DNA of 64,000 bases. Origin: JAFKFJ01 sp963786445 (lineage in GTDB: Bacteria > Pseudomonadota > Alphaproteobacteria > Acetobacterales > Acetobacteraceae). Positions 35,414 to 45,393 of this stretch are shown here, one piece after another. The notes under the pieces were generated by a model that had not been told where the DNA came from, did not search any database, and saw nothing but the letters and a program-made list of their open reading frames with translations. How positions within the stretch are numbered: the stretch's first letter is position 1; the number at the start of each line of letters is the position of its first letter. Made by a program: the position numbers and the translations under genes. The stretch spans positions 248,001-312,000 of the forward strand of contig CAWAZU010000008.1 of assembly GCA_963786445.1 (NCBI GenBank), in the 5' to 3' direction.

Positions 35414-36355
35414 TCAGGACAGCCGCACGCGCGGATCGAGCACAGTATAGACGATGTCGATGGCGAGATTGGTCAGCATCACCACCGCCGCGATGACCAG
35501 CACCGTCGCCTGCACGAGCGGCATGTCGCGGTTGAGCAGCGCCTGGTAGGTCAACCAGCCCATGCCGGTGAAGTTGAACAGGCTTTCCACGACGATGATC
35601 GAGCCGAACAGGTAGCCGAGTTGCAAGCCTGCGACGGTCAGCACCGGCGTGATCGCGTTGCGCAGTGCGTGACGGAGGATGACGACGCCCTCCGCGAGGC
35701 CCTTGGCCCGGCAGACGCGAATGAAATCCTGGCCCAGCACCTCCAGCATCGCCGAGCGGGTCATGCGTGTCAGATGCGCCATCAGGCTGAGTGCGAGCGT
35801 GATCGACGGCAGCAGCGCGTATTCCAGCGCGACCGGCAGGTTCTCAACCGGCGAGGCGTAGCCGGACGCCGGCAGCCAGTCGAGCCAGCGGGCGACGAAC
35901 AGGATCAGCACGATGCCCCAGAAGAAATCCGGCAGGCTGATGCCGGCCAGCGCGATACCGCTGCCCAGCGTGTCCTGCCAGCGGTCGCGATGCACCGCGC
36001 TCCAGACGCCGAGCGGCACGGCGGCTAGCAGCGCGAGGACCAACGACAACACGACCAGCAGCGCGCTCGCTGCGACCTTCTCGCCGAGCAGCAGTGCGAT
36101 CGGCTCCTTGAAGATCAGCGACACGCCGAGATCGCCGGACAGCACGTGGCCCATCCAGTGGCCGTATTGCACGACCAGCGGCTGGTCGAGCCCGAGCGTC
36201 TCGCGCAGGGCGGCGAGCGTCTCCGGGTTGCTGCGCGTGCCGAGGATCATCGTCGCCACATCGCCGGGCAGCACGGCGGTGATCAGGAACGTCACCACCG
36301 TGATGAGCAGCAGCGTGACGACGAACAGCACGAGGCGGCGCGCAAGATAGGTCAT
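35414..36355 (-). CDS. Dipeptide/oligopeptide ABC permease (DppB-like)
   Basis: This 313-residue permease starts with the DppB-type hydrophobic N-terminus YLARRLVLFVVTLLLITVVT and has the periplasmic block LGLDQPLVVQYGHWMGHVLSGDLG, cut by the tryptophan turn. The EAA-like loop is DFIRVCRAKGLAEGVVILRH, followed by PVLTVAGLQLGYLFG. The usual six membrane segments are visible. It is separated by 3 bases from dppC and 37 bases from the binding protein, all one transcription unit. Confidence 0.94.
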   Translation of the reverse strand: MTYLARRLVLFVVTLLLITVVTFLITAVLPGDVATMILGTRSNPETLAALRETLGLDQPLVVQYGHWMGHVLSGDLGVSLIFKEPIALLLGEKVAASALLVVLSLVLALLAAVPLGVWSAVHRDRWQDTLGSGIALAGISLPDFFWGIVLILFVARWLDWLPASGYASPVENLPVALEYALLPSITLALSLMAHLTRMTRSAMLEVLGQDFIRVCRAKGLAEGVVILRHALRNAITPVLTVAGLQLGYLFGSIIVVESLFNFTGMGWLTYQALLNRDMPLVQATVLVIAAVVMLTNLAIDIVYTVLDPRVRLS

Positions 36356-36392
36356 GCGCCGGCGCGCCGCGCCCGCGTTGCCCGTGCCTGGT

Positions 36393-37934
36393 TCAGGCTT
36401 TCAGCCAGACGTTGCGGAACATCAGGTTCGAACCGTTCGGATGGACCAGCTTGTCCAGTCCGCCGACGCTCTGCTGCGCGGCGACGGTGCCGTTGCGGAA
36501 CCACAGGATCACGTCGTGCGTCTCGTCCTGGATGCGCTGCTGCACCTGCTTGTAGATCGCGGCGCGTTCCGCCGGATCGGTCGAGCGCCGCGCCTTCTCG
36601 GTCAGGTCGTCGATCGTCTGGTCCTTGATGTTGCGGTAGTTGAACGCGCCGGTGGAGTTCCAGAGCGTGTAGTAGAGGAAATCCGGCTCCCACAGCGTGA
36701 AGAAGTTCATCATCGTGACCTCGAAGTCGCGATGCACCCAGCACTGGCTGAGCCAGTCCGCCCAGGTCAGCTGTTGCGTCGTCGCCTTCACGCCGCCCTG
36801 CTCGAACCACGCCTGCATGATCTGCGCGGCCTGCACGTGATAGGGATAGTTCGTCGTCACCTTGAAGGTGAACTGCAGCTGGCCGGGGCCGAAGCCGGCC
36901 TCCTTGAGCAAGGCCGCCGCGGCGTCGAAATCCTGCTTGCGCGGCTTGATCGCCGGATCGTAGCTGGCCGAGGTGGGGAAACTCGGCGAGCCGGTGACGA
37001 CGCCCTGGCCCCAGAGCGCGCCCTGCATCAGCGCATCCTTGTCCACCATCAGGTCGAGCGCCTTGCGCACGCGCGGGTCGTCGAACGGCTTCTTGGCGTG
37101 GTTGAAGTTCAGGAAGTCCCAGCACAGGGGGAACCAGGACAGCACCTGCAACTTCGGGTCCTGCTTGACCTTGGCGACGCGGTCCATCGGGATGTCGTTG
37201 ATCAGATGGAACTGGCCGGTCTGCAGCCCGGTCAGCCGCACCGTCTCCTCCGTCACCTCGTGGGAAAGGACGCCGTCCAGATAGGGAGCGCCCTGCCAGT
37301 AGCTGGAGAAGCCGGTCAGCTCGACTTTGTTGCCGAACTCGCGGCTGACGAACTTGAACGGGCCGCAGCCGATCGGCGCCTTGCCCTGGATGTCGCCGGA
37401 GTCCTTCGGCAGGACCGCGCCCGCGCCGAGTTCGGCGAGGCGGGCGAGGAACGGCGCGAACGGCTGCTTCATCTTCACGACGACGGTGCTCGCGTCCGGT
37501 GCCTCGATCGCCGCCACGTCCTTGAACACGTCGAAGTTCACGGCGCCGGTCTTCGGATCCTTCACGCGCGCGAACGAATAGACGACGTCGGCCGAGGTGA
37601 CCGGCGCGCCGGTGTGGAACTTCACGTCCGGGCGCAGGCGGAACGTGTAGGTCAGCAGATCCTTGGACACGTCGAAGCTCTCGGCGACGTTGGGCAGCAC
37701 TTTGAAGGAGTGGTCCACCGTCACGATCGTGTCGTGCACGTTCTGCAGCAGGCGCAGCGTGGAGGCGGTGCCGGTCTGGTGGATGTCGAGGTTCTGGGTG
37801 GTCTCGGAATGACCCCAGATCAGCGTGCCACCGCGCTTCGGCGTCTCCACGGCGTCCGCCGGCCCCGGCAGGCCGCCGAGCGCCAACCCGCCCATCAGCA
37901 GACCCGAGGTCTGCAAAAAATCGCGCCGCCTCAT
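36393..37934 (-). CDS. Family 5 ABC substrate-binding protein (Tat-exported)
   Basis: This 513-residue protein is a DppA/OppA-type binding protein. The ATG at 37934 places the twin-arginine motif RRRDFLQTSG at the very start, followed by a hydrophobic segment and a cleavage region around GPADAVE. The mature part has GGTLIWGHSE, SFDVSKDLLTYTFRLRPDVKFHTG (in two blocks) and SYDPAIKPRKQDFDAAAALL, which are conserved landmarks of family 5. It captures the ligand for DppB/DppC in the periplasm. Peptides are the default ligand, but the neighbouring amidase and hydantoinase genes make another amide plausible. Confidence 0.93.
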   Translation of the reverse strand: MRRRDFLQTSGLLMGGLALGGLPGPADAVETPKRGGTLIWGHSETTQNLDIHQTGTASTLRLLQNVHDTIVTVDHSFKVLPNVAESFDVSKDLLTYTFRLRPDVKFHTGAPVTSADVVYSFARVKDPKTGAVNFDVFKDVAAIEAPDASTVVVKMKQPFAPFLARLAELGAGAVLPKDSGDIQGKAPIGCGPFKFVSREFGNKVELTGFSSYWQGAPYLDGVLSHEVTEETVRLTGLQTGQFHLINDIPMDRVAKVKQDPKLQVLSWFPLCWDFLNFNHAKKPFDDPRVRKALDLMVDKDALMQGALWGQGVVTGSPSFPTSASYDPAIKPRKQDFDAAAALLKEAGFGPGQLQFTFKVTTNYPYHVQAAQIMQAWFEQGGVKATTQQLTWADWLSQCWVHRDFEVTMMNFFTLWEPDFLYYTLWNSTGAFNYRNIKDQTIDDLTEKARRSTDPAERAAIYKQVQQRIQDETHDVILWFRNGTVAAQQSVGGLDKLVHPNGSNLMFRNVWLKA

Positions 37935-37956
37935 CGGACCGATCCCCTCTGTTGTC

Positions 37957-37973
37957 GGCCATCGTTGATGGCC
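37957..37973. promoter_or_regulatory. Palindrome upstream of the peptide-type ABC operon
   Basis: GGCCATC (37957-37963) and GATGGCC (37967-37973) form a perfect 7+3+7 palindrome 23 bases before the binding-protein start, in the divergent promoter region shared with the ATPase genes. A repressor site or a leader hairpin is possible. Confidence 0.35.
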
Positions 37974-38106
37974 CATGCCCCTGTGGTATCAAGCACCGGG
38001 AGCGGGCTGTTTTACAAGGGGCGGAATTGGCCTATTTGGCGGGCATGGGGCGCGAGAGGGTGATGGACCGCGACGCGATGGTCCGTCGGGACCGAGGAGG
38101 CCGGGC

Positions 38107-39151
38107 ATCGTAGCCGCGGACATCCGCCCGGCGCCGCAAACCGCGGACGCTGGCGAGGTACCTTTGCTGCGCGTGCGCGGACTGAGGGTCCGCTTCCGGA
38201 CCACCGGCGGCACCGTGCGCGCGGTCAACGGCGTCTCGTTCGATGTGCGGCGCGGCGAGACGCTCGCCATCGTCGGCGAGTCCGGCAGCGGCAAGAGCGT
38301 CACCGCGCTCGCCATCCTGCGGCTGCTCGATGCGGGCTCCGCCGTCGTCGCGAGCGAGGGCATCGTCTTCGAAGGCGAGGATCTGCTCGCGCTGTCCGAG
38401 CCGGCCATGCGCGCGATCCGCGGCAACGCGATCTCGATGATCTTCCAGGAGCCCATGACCTCGCTCGATCCGGTGATGACGGTCGGGCGCCAGATCGCCG
38501 AAGTCATCGAAACCCATCAGGGGCTTTCGCGCGCACCGGCAAACCGGGCGGCCGTCGGCGCGCTCGAACTCGTGCGCGTGCCGGAGCCGCAGCGGCGGGC
38601 CCGGCAGTATCCGTTCCAGCTCTCCGGCGGCCTGCGCCAGCGCGTGATGATCGCGATGGCGATGGCCTGCAACCCGCGCCTGCTGATCGCCGACGAGCCG
38701 ACCACCGCCCTGGACGTCACGATCCAGGCGCAGATCCTCAACCTGATGGACGAACTGAAGACCCGTGTCGGCGCGTCGATTATCCTGATCACGCATGATC
38801 TCGGTGTGGTTGCCGACATGGCGCAGCGCGTCATCGTGATGTATGCAGGGCAGATCGTGGAGCAGGCGCCGGTCGATGACCTGTTCGCGCATCCGCTGCA
38901 CCCCTACACGCATGGCCTGCTGGGCGCGATCCCGCATCTCTACTCCTCGCTCGCGCCGGGGTCGGAGGGATCGCGGCTGCAGGAGATCGCCGGTACGGTG
39001 CCATCCATGCGCGAGGACATCATCGGGTGCGCGTTCGCGCCGCGCTGCGGCTTCGCCACCGACCAGTGCCGCCGCACCGCGCCGCCGCTGGAGGTCAAGC
39101 GCGCCGGCCACGCCGCCGCGTGCTGGGAAAGTGCCAGGCTGGAGGCCGAGA

Positions 39152-39159
<8 letters not shown>
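38107..39159 (+). CDS. Peptide ABC transporter ATPase (DppD-like), apparent ATC start
   Basis: This protein of about 350 residues is a DppD/OppD ATPase with Walker A GESGSGKSVTAL, the Q-loop IFQEPMTSLDP, signature LSGGLRQRVMIAMA, Walker B LLIADEPTTALD, and the C-terminal Cys-rich iron-sulfur-like motif GCAFAPRCGFATDQCRR. No ATG, GTG or TTG lies where the family starts. A strong AGGAGG at 38095-38100 is followed after 6 bases by ATC at 38107, giving a normal-length protein. The alternatives are an ATG at 37975 (44 extra unlikely residues) and a TTG at 38164 (19 residues shorter). It powers the peptide-type importer. Confidence 0.88.
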
Positions 39160-40204
<1,045 letters not shown>

Positions 40205-40213
40205 CTTTGCGCT

Positions 40214-40228
40214 CCGGGACAAGCCCGG
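40214..40228. repeat. Short palindrome CCGGG-ACAAG-CCCGG between convergent genes
   Basis: A 5-bp GC stem with a 5-base loop sits 10 bases after the DppF stop and 56 bases before the end of the convergent amidase gene. It looks like a worn copy of a GCCGGGCTTGTCCCGG-type intergenic repeat of alphaproteobacteria and may act as a weak terminator. Confidence 0.35.
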
Positions 40229-40283
40229 CTATGACGTCGCAAAGGACTTAGCTTGAGGCATGTCCACCCCGCGTGAACCTGCG

Positions 40284-41946
40284 CTAGCGGGCAAAACCCG
40301 GCCGCCGGTCGGCAACGCCCAGCGCCAATTCCAGCGCCAAGCCAAGATTGCAGAGCCGGCCTTCATCGAACAGCCCGGCCCACAGCGAGATGCCCTGCGG
40401 CACCTCGAACAGTCGCGCGGTCCCGGTCTCGCCGCCGATCTCGAGCTTGCCGTGCGCGAGCGACGGGTCGGAGCGTGTGCCGACATGCAGGAATCCCGCA
40501 CGCAGATGCAGGCACGGATGGCCGGTGAAATTGCTGGCGATCAGCATCGGGCCGGTCATGAACGGTCCGATCAGGGCATCCACCTCCCGGAACACCCCGT
40601 TGACCGCCTCCATCACGCGATAGCGCAGCCGATCCGCCTGCACGTGATCGACGGCGGAGAGGAACCGCGCCTTGCGGAACGCATTCGGCCAGGCCCCCTT
40701 CTCCTGCCAGACAAGTTCGTCGTCGCGGTTCGACAGCGTGAGGTCCTCGAATGCCGCCGCCGCCTCGGCGTAGAGGATGCTCATCAGCGATGCGTAGGGC
40801 AGATCGGGCAGCCGCACCTCGACCACCTCGATGCCGAGCGACTTGGCCGCTTCCAGCGCGGCGCGATCGACATCGGTTGCTTCCTTGTCCGCGAACGCGT
40901 CGGGCAGGTAGCCGAGCCGCAGCCCGCCGATCCCTGCGCCGGCATCGAAGTTGAAGGCGGCGCCGATGGAGCCGCGGTCGGCCGGGTCGGCGCCGTTGAT
41001 CGCGGCCAGCACCAGCGCGCAGTCCTCCACCGACCGGCAGATCGGGCCGACCTTGTCGAGCGACCAGCACAGCGCCATGCCGCCGGCGCGGCTGACGCGG
41101 CCATAGGTGGGGCGAAGCCCGGTGGTGCCGCAGCGCTGCGAGGGCGAGGTGATGGAGCCGAGCGTTTCGGTGCCGATGGCGAAATCCGCACAGCCCCGCC
41201 GCCACCGCGGCGGCCGATCCGGCACTCGACCCGCTGGAACCCTCGTTCAGGTTCCACGGGTTGCGCGTCTTGCCGCCGAACCAGATGTCGCCGTAGGCGA
41301 GCGCGCCGAGCGTGGTCTTGCCGAGCAGCACCGCGCCCGCTTGCCGCAGCAGTTCGACCACCCGCGCATCGCCGTCGGCGACGCGATCCTGGTACGGCGT
41401 CGCGCCCCAGGTGGTGCGGATGCCGTTTGCGTCGAACAGGTCCTTCAGGCCGTACGGGATGCCGTGCAGCGGGCCGAGCCACGTGCCGGCGCGCAGCAGC
41501 GCGTCCGCGGCGTCGGCCTGCGCGCGCGCCAGATCGGCCGTCACCGTCACGAAACACTCCAGCGCGCCGGCGTGCTGGGCGATGCGCGCGAGGTAGATCT
41601 CGGTCAGGCGCCGGCTGCCGAGCAGGCCGTGCCGGATCCAGTGCGAGAGCCTGGCGGCCGGAGCGAACGCCACATCCTCGTCGCTGGCGGGGAGGGGGCC
41701 CGGGTCGGCCGCGGAGGGGCGCAGCACGGCGTCTTGCGGCAGCGCCGGGAAATCGGCGAGCCGCGGATCGAAACGGCTGGCGGTCGGCAGGCTGTTGGGG
41801 AACAGCAGCTTGCGTCGCGCCTGCGCCGCCGCGATCTGGCCGTCGAGATTGTCGAGCATCAGTTCGCGCTCGGCGCGCGAATACGCGAGCCCCATCAGCC
41901 GCTCGCCGGCGGCGATCGTCTCAATGCTGATTGCTGTGTCGGTCAT
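40284..41946 (-). pseudogene. Amidase-signature hydrolase, one-base frameshift
   Basis: The N-terminal part (from the ATG at 41946) has the amidase-signature Lys in HGIPYGLKDLFDANG and the glycine/serine core EGSSGSSAGSAAAVAAG. The frame breaks at about 41186-41187. Removing one base joins AAGLC to DFAIGTETLGSITSPSQRCG, which holds the second conserved serine region, and the C-terminal half runs intact to 40284. The family hydrolyses amides, including carbamoyl and ureido compounds, by a Ser-cisSer-Lys triad, all of which is preserved. The gene lies between a peptide-type ABC system and a LysR gene, at the edge of the ureide/hydantoin region. Confidence 0.88.
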
Positions 41947-42013
41947 GCTGCGCCCGCTTCGCCTGTCGTTCGCGGTGCATGCTAAAGGGGTCGTACCCGG
42001 CAGTCACCAGCCA

Positions 42014-42919
42014 TCACGAGAGCTCGGAGGGAACCAGCACGCCGCGGCATGTCTGGACGAAGTACGAAACCGTTTGGCTGGACGCCTTCGACCAGACCAG
42101 CACGGTCTCGACGCGCAGGCTGCAATCGGCGATCGGCCGCCACGCGATCTGCGACATGCCGAGCTGGCGGATGCTGCCCGGCAGGATGCTCGCGCCCAGC
42201 CCCGCCGCGACGAGCCCGAGGATGCCGAGCGTGCTCGACGGCTCGAAGGCGGGCTGCAGCGGCAGGCCCTGGCCGGTGAACGCGTCGTCCAGCAGCAGGC
42301 GATAGGTGCTCCATACGTCCATGTTGCCGAGGACCAGCGGACAGGACGCGAGATCCCGCAGTCGCACCGCGTCCTGCACCGTCAGGTCGTGCCCGGCCGG
42401 CAGCGCCGCGAGCAGCGGCTCGGCGGCGATGCGCAGCGTGTCGAAGTCGCCGTGGTCGAACGGGCCGATCAGGAGACCGGCGTCCAGCCGGCCCTGCGCC
42501 AGCGCCATCTTCTGCGCCTGCGTGCTCATGTAGAGGATCTCCACCGACACGTCGGGGAAGCGGCGGTTGAACGCGGCAATTCCCGCCGGCATGACGGCAA
42601 GTGCGGCGAACGCCATGTAGCCGACGCGGATGCGCCCCGTACGGCCGGTCGAAACCCGCCGGGCCGCCTCGATAGAGCCGCGCAGCGCCACGAGCAGCGG
42701 TCGGTTCTCATCGTAGAGCACTCGTCCGGCCTCGGTCAGCTGCACCTCGCGCGTGGTGCGGTAGAACAGGTCGAAGCCGAGCCGCAGCTCCAGGTCCTTG
42801 ATGCGTCGCGACATCGCCGAATGGTCGACGTTCAGCCGCTCCGCCGCCCTGCGGAAGCTCAATTCCTCGGCGACTGCGAGGAACGATTGCAGGGTCTCGA
42901 GGTCCGGCAGGTATCTCAC
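42014..42919 (-). CDS. LysR-family transcriptional regulator
   Basis: This 301-residue regulator starts with GTG at 42919, preceded by GGGAGA. The N-terminal winged helix is LETLQSFLAVAEELSFRRAA with recognition helix NVDHSAMSRRIKDLELRLG, and the C-terminal effector domain begins GRIRVGYMAFAAL. A longer upstream open frame is rejected because it overlaps the divergent promoter. It is transcribed away from the isochorismatase gene and most likely controls the long catabolic operon 43069-55733. The inducer is probably a pathway intermediate. Confidence 0.92.
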   Translation of the reverse strand: MRYLPDLETLQSFLAVAEELSFRRAAERLNVDHSAMSRRIKDLELRLGFDLFYRTTREVQLTEAGRVLYDENRPLLVALRGSIEAARRVSTGRTGRIRVGYMAFAALAVMPAGIAAFNRRFPDVSVEILYMSTQAQKMALAQGRLDAGLLIGPFDHGDFDTLRIAAEPLLAALPAGHDLTVQDAVRLRDLASCPLVLGNMDVWSTYRLLLDDAFTGQGLPLQPAFEPSSTLGILGLVAAGLGASILPGSIRQLGMSQIAWRPIADCSLRVETVLVWSKASSQTVSYFVQTCRGVLVPSELS

Positions 42920-42977
42920 GGGGGTCTCCCGCCGCCGCGGGCCGGCGGCCCGGCGCTGCGGCGCATTGCTGCGGATA

Positions 42978-42995
42978 TTGCACCAGACGCTGCAA
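42978..42995. promoter_or_regulatory. Possible LysR binding site
   Basis: TTGC-N10-GCAA (42978-42995) is an interrupted palindrome containing the T-N11-A LysR core. It lies between the divergent regulator and isochorismatase starts, within a locally AT-rich stretch that also has ATTGC and GCAAT copies nearby. Confidence 0.35.
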
Positions 42996-43068
42996 AATAA
43001 GCAATTCTGCGCCGGCGGCGATGGCAGTCCCATGGACCGAACCTGACGCGGAACCGGGAGCCACGCGC

Positions 43069-43776
43069 ATGGACTACGCCGAGCTGGAGGCGACGCTGCA
43101 GAAGGCTTTCGACGAGAGCACGCGCATCTACCGCGCGCGAGGCTTCCAGCGCCGCATCGGCTTCGGCAGCCACCCGGCACTGGTCAGCGTCGATCTCGCC
43201 AATGCCTGGACCCGGCCGGGCAATCCGTTCTCCTGCGAGCGGATCGATGATCTGGTGATGCCCGCGATGCAGCGCCTGCTGGCGGCGTGCCGGCGCGCCG
43301 GTGCCGTGGTGGTCCACGTCACCACCGCCTTCCAGATCACCGATCGGGACGATCCGCACACCGACATGGGCCTGTGGCACCACAAGATCCCGGTGGAGGC
43401 GGTGAACCTCGCCGACACCGAGCTGTGGGCGATCGATCAGCGCATCGCGCCGATCCAGGGCGAGTATGTGCTGCTGAAGAAGCGGGCGAGCGCGTTCAGC
43501 GGCACGCCGTTGGCCGGCTATCTGCGCAGCGCCGGGGTGGACACGATCCTCGTCACCGGCGTCACCGCAACGGCCTGCGTGCGCACGACCATATGCGACG
43601 GGCTGGCCGAGGGGTTCCGCACCATCGCCGTGCGCGAGTGCATCGGCGACCGGGTGCCGGGCGCGGTCGCCTGGAACCTTTTCGATATTGATGCGAAGTT
43701 CGCCGATGTCGAGCCGGTGGACCGCTGCATCGCCTACCTGGACGACTTGCACGCCACGCGCGCTGCGGCCGAATAA
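43069..43776 (+). CDS. Isochorismatase-family amidohydrolase (N-carbamoylsarcosine amidase-like)
   Basis: This 235-residue cysteine hydrolase has the catalytic triad of the family: Asp in ALVSVDLANAW, Lys in VLLKKRASAFSGT, and Cys in GVTATACVRTTICDG. The block RECIGDRVPGAVAWNLFDID matches N-carbamoylsarcosine amidohydrolase-type members, which split N-carbamoyl amino acids into amino acid, CO2 and ammonia. The ATG at 43069 follows GGGAG; an earlier GTG/ATG frame adds an unlikely leader. It is the first gene of the operon containing HyuA and HyuB, which produce such N-carbamoyl compounds. The exact substrate is inferred, not shown. Confidence 0.88.
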   Translation: MDYAELEATLQKAFDESTRIYRARGFQRRIGFGSHPALVSVDLANAWTRPGNPFSCERIDDLVMPAMQRLLAACRRAGAVVVHVTTAFQITDRDDPHTDMGLWHHKIPVEAVNLADTELWAIDQRIAPIQGEYVLLKKRASAFSGTPLAGYLRSAGVDTILVTGVTATACVRTTICDGLAEGFRTIAVRECIGDRVPGAVAWNLFDIDAKFADVEPVDRCIAYLDDLHATRAAAE

Positions 43777-43805
43777 TGGCGCATGAGGGTCGCGGGGAGA
43801 GGGTG

Positions 43806-45332
43806 ATGGCTGAGCAGGGCTATGGCGTAGGTCCGCCGCGCGCCGCGCACCTGGCTGCTTCGGCGCACCCAGCCGCCGCCCGCGCCGCGGTCGCGGCGGC
43901 TGCCCAGGGGCTCGCCTGGGACGATGTCGCCGGTCTGGCGGATGCCCCCTCTGCTGTGCCCGAGCCGTGCGAGGATCCCACGCTGACCGAAGCGGTGGCG
44001 GCCATCGCGGTGGTCAGCAGCGAGCAGCTCGTGCAAGGCTGTCTCGACGCCATCGCGCGCGACAACGCCCGTACCGGCTGGTTCGTGCGCGTCGAGGCGG
44101 AGCGCGCGCTTGTTCAGGCGCGGAACTGCGACCGGCGGCGCGCGGCGGGCGAGACGCTCGGCCCGCTGCACGGCGTGCCGCTCGCGCACAAGGATATGTT
44201 CGCCCGCGCCGGTGCGCTGATGGAGTGCGGCAGTCGCATCCTGGCCGGGCACCGGCCCGCCCGCAGCTCCACGCTGATCGCCCGGCTGGAGGCGGCCGGG
44301 GCGGTCACGCTTGGCGCGCTGCACATGGCGGAGTTCGCGCTGAGCCCGGTCGGCGACAACGCGCATCTCGGCGCGCGGCCCAATCCGTGGAACGCGGCGC
44401 ATGTCACCGGCGGCTCGTCGAGCGGCAGCGGGGCGGCGGTGGCGGCGCGACAGGCGTTCGCGGCTCTCGGCTCCGACACCGGCGGATCGGTGCGGCTGCC
44501 GGCTTCGTGCTGCGGCGTGACCGGGCTGAAGCCGACGCAAGGCATGCTGCCGATGGACGGCGTGATGCCGCTTGCGCCGAGCCTCGATTGCCCCGGCTTC
44601 CTCGCGCGCAGCGCCGCGGATTGCGGGCGGCTGCTGGCGGTGGCGACCGGACAGGCGGAGGCGGTGGCGGACAATGCCGGCTTTACGGTCGCGGTGCCGG
44701 AGCCGGGGACGGAGGCGCCGGCGACGGCGGAGGTGTGCGCCGCCCTCGCCGCGGCGGCGGAGACGCTGCGCGCGGCCGGTTGCCGCCTGATCGCCGTGCC
44801 GACGCCCGATCTCGCCGCTACCGGGCGGATCGCGACGCTCGTGCTCGGCGCTGAGGCAGCCTCGGTGCATGGGCGCTGGCTCGCGGGGCGGCAGGGCGAG
44901 TACGGGGTGCTCACCCATCGCCGGATCGCCCGCGGCCTCGCCTATGGTGCGGCCGAGTATATCGATGCGCTGCGGCTGCGCGCGCCGCTGCGGCGGGAGT
45001 TCCTGCGCACCCATCTGGCCGGCGCCGACGCCCTGCTGCTGCCGGTGCTGCCCGAACCGGTACCGACCATCGCCGAGGCGACCGAGGGCACGCCGGAGGC
45101 GCTGGAGGCGCGGCTCGGCAACTTTTCCTACTGGACGCGGGGCATCAACCTGCTCGGCTTGCCGGCCCTGGCGCTGCCGGCCGGGTTTACCGCGAACGGA
45201 CTGCCCGTGGGGGTGCAGCTGATCGGGCCGCCAGGCAGCGATGCCGTGCTGTGCCGGCTCGGCGAGCGGTTCCAGGCGGTCAGCGACTGGCACCGCCGCC
45301 GCCCGCCCCGCAGCGGGGTCGTCGCCCATTAA
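43806..45332 (+). CDS. Amidase-signature hydrolase
   Basis: This 508-residue amidase has the complete Ser-cisSer-Lys machinery: Lys in GVPLAHKDMFARAG, the glycine/serine core VTGGSSSGSGAAVAARQAF, and the serine region GSDTGGSVRLPASCCG. About 70 extra residues precede the catalytic part and may be a helical N-terminal domain. The ATG at 43806 has a GGGGAGAGG ribosome binding site; the ATG at 43776 overlapping the previous stop (TAATG) is an alternative. A second gene of the type lies at 40284-41946. A ureido or carbamoyl acid released by the hydantoinases is a likely substrate. Confidence 0.92.
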   Translation: MAEQGYGVGPPRAAHLAASAHPAAARAAVAAAAQGLAWDDVAGLADAPSAVPEPCEDPTLTEAVAAIAVVSSEQLVQGCLDAIARDNARTGWFVRVEAERALVQARNCDRRRAAGETLGPLHGVPLAHKDMFARAGALMECGSRILAGHRPARSSTLIARLEAAGAVTLGALHMAEFALSPVGDNAHLGARPNPWNAAHVTGGSSSGSGAAVAARQAFAALGSDTGGSVRLPASCCGVTGLKPTQGMLPMDGVMPLAPSLDCPGFLARSAADCGRLLAVATGQAEAVADNAGFTVAVPEPGTEAPATAEVCAALAAAAETLRAAGCRLIAVPTPDLAATGRIATLVLGAEAASVHGRWLAGRQGEYGVLTHRRIARGLAYGAAEYIDALRLRAPLRREFLRTHLAGADALLLPVLPEPVPTIAEATEGTPEALEARLGNFSYWTRGINLLGLPALALPAGFTANGLPVGVQLIGPPGSDAVLCRLGERFQAVSDWHRRRPPRSGVVAH

Positions 45333-45393
45333 CGAAAGTGACTTTCGCAATAAGACGGCGCCCATCGTGCGTCAGATCATGGGAGGAGCGACA

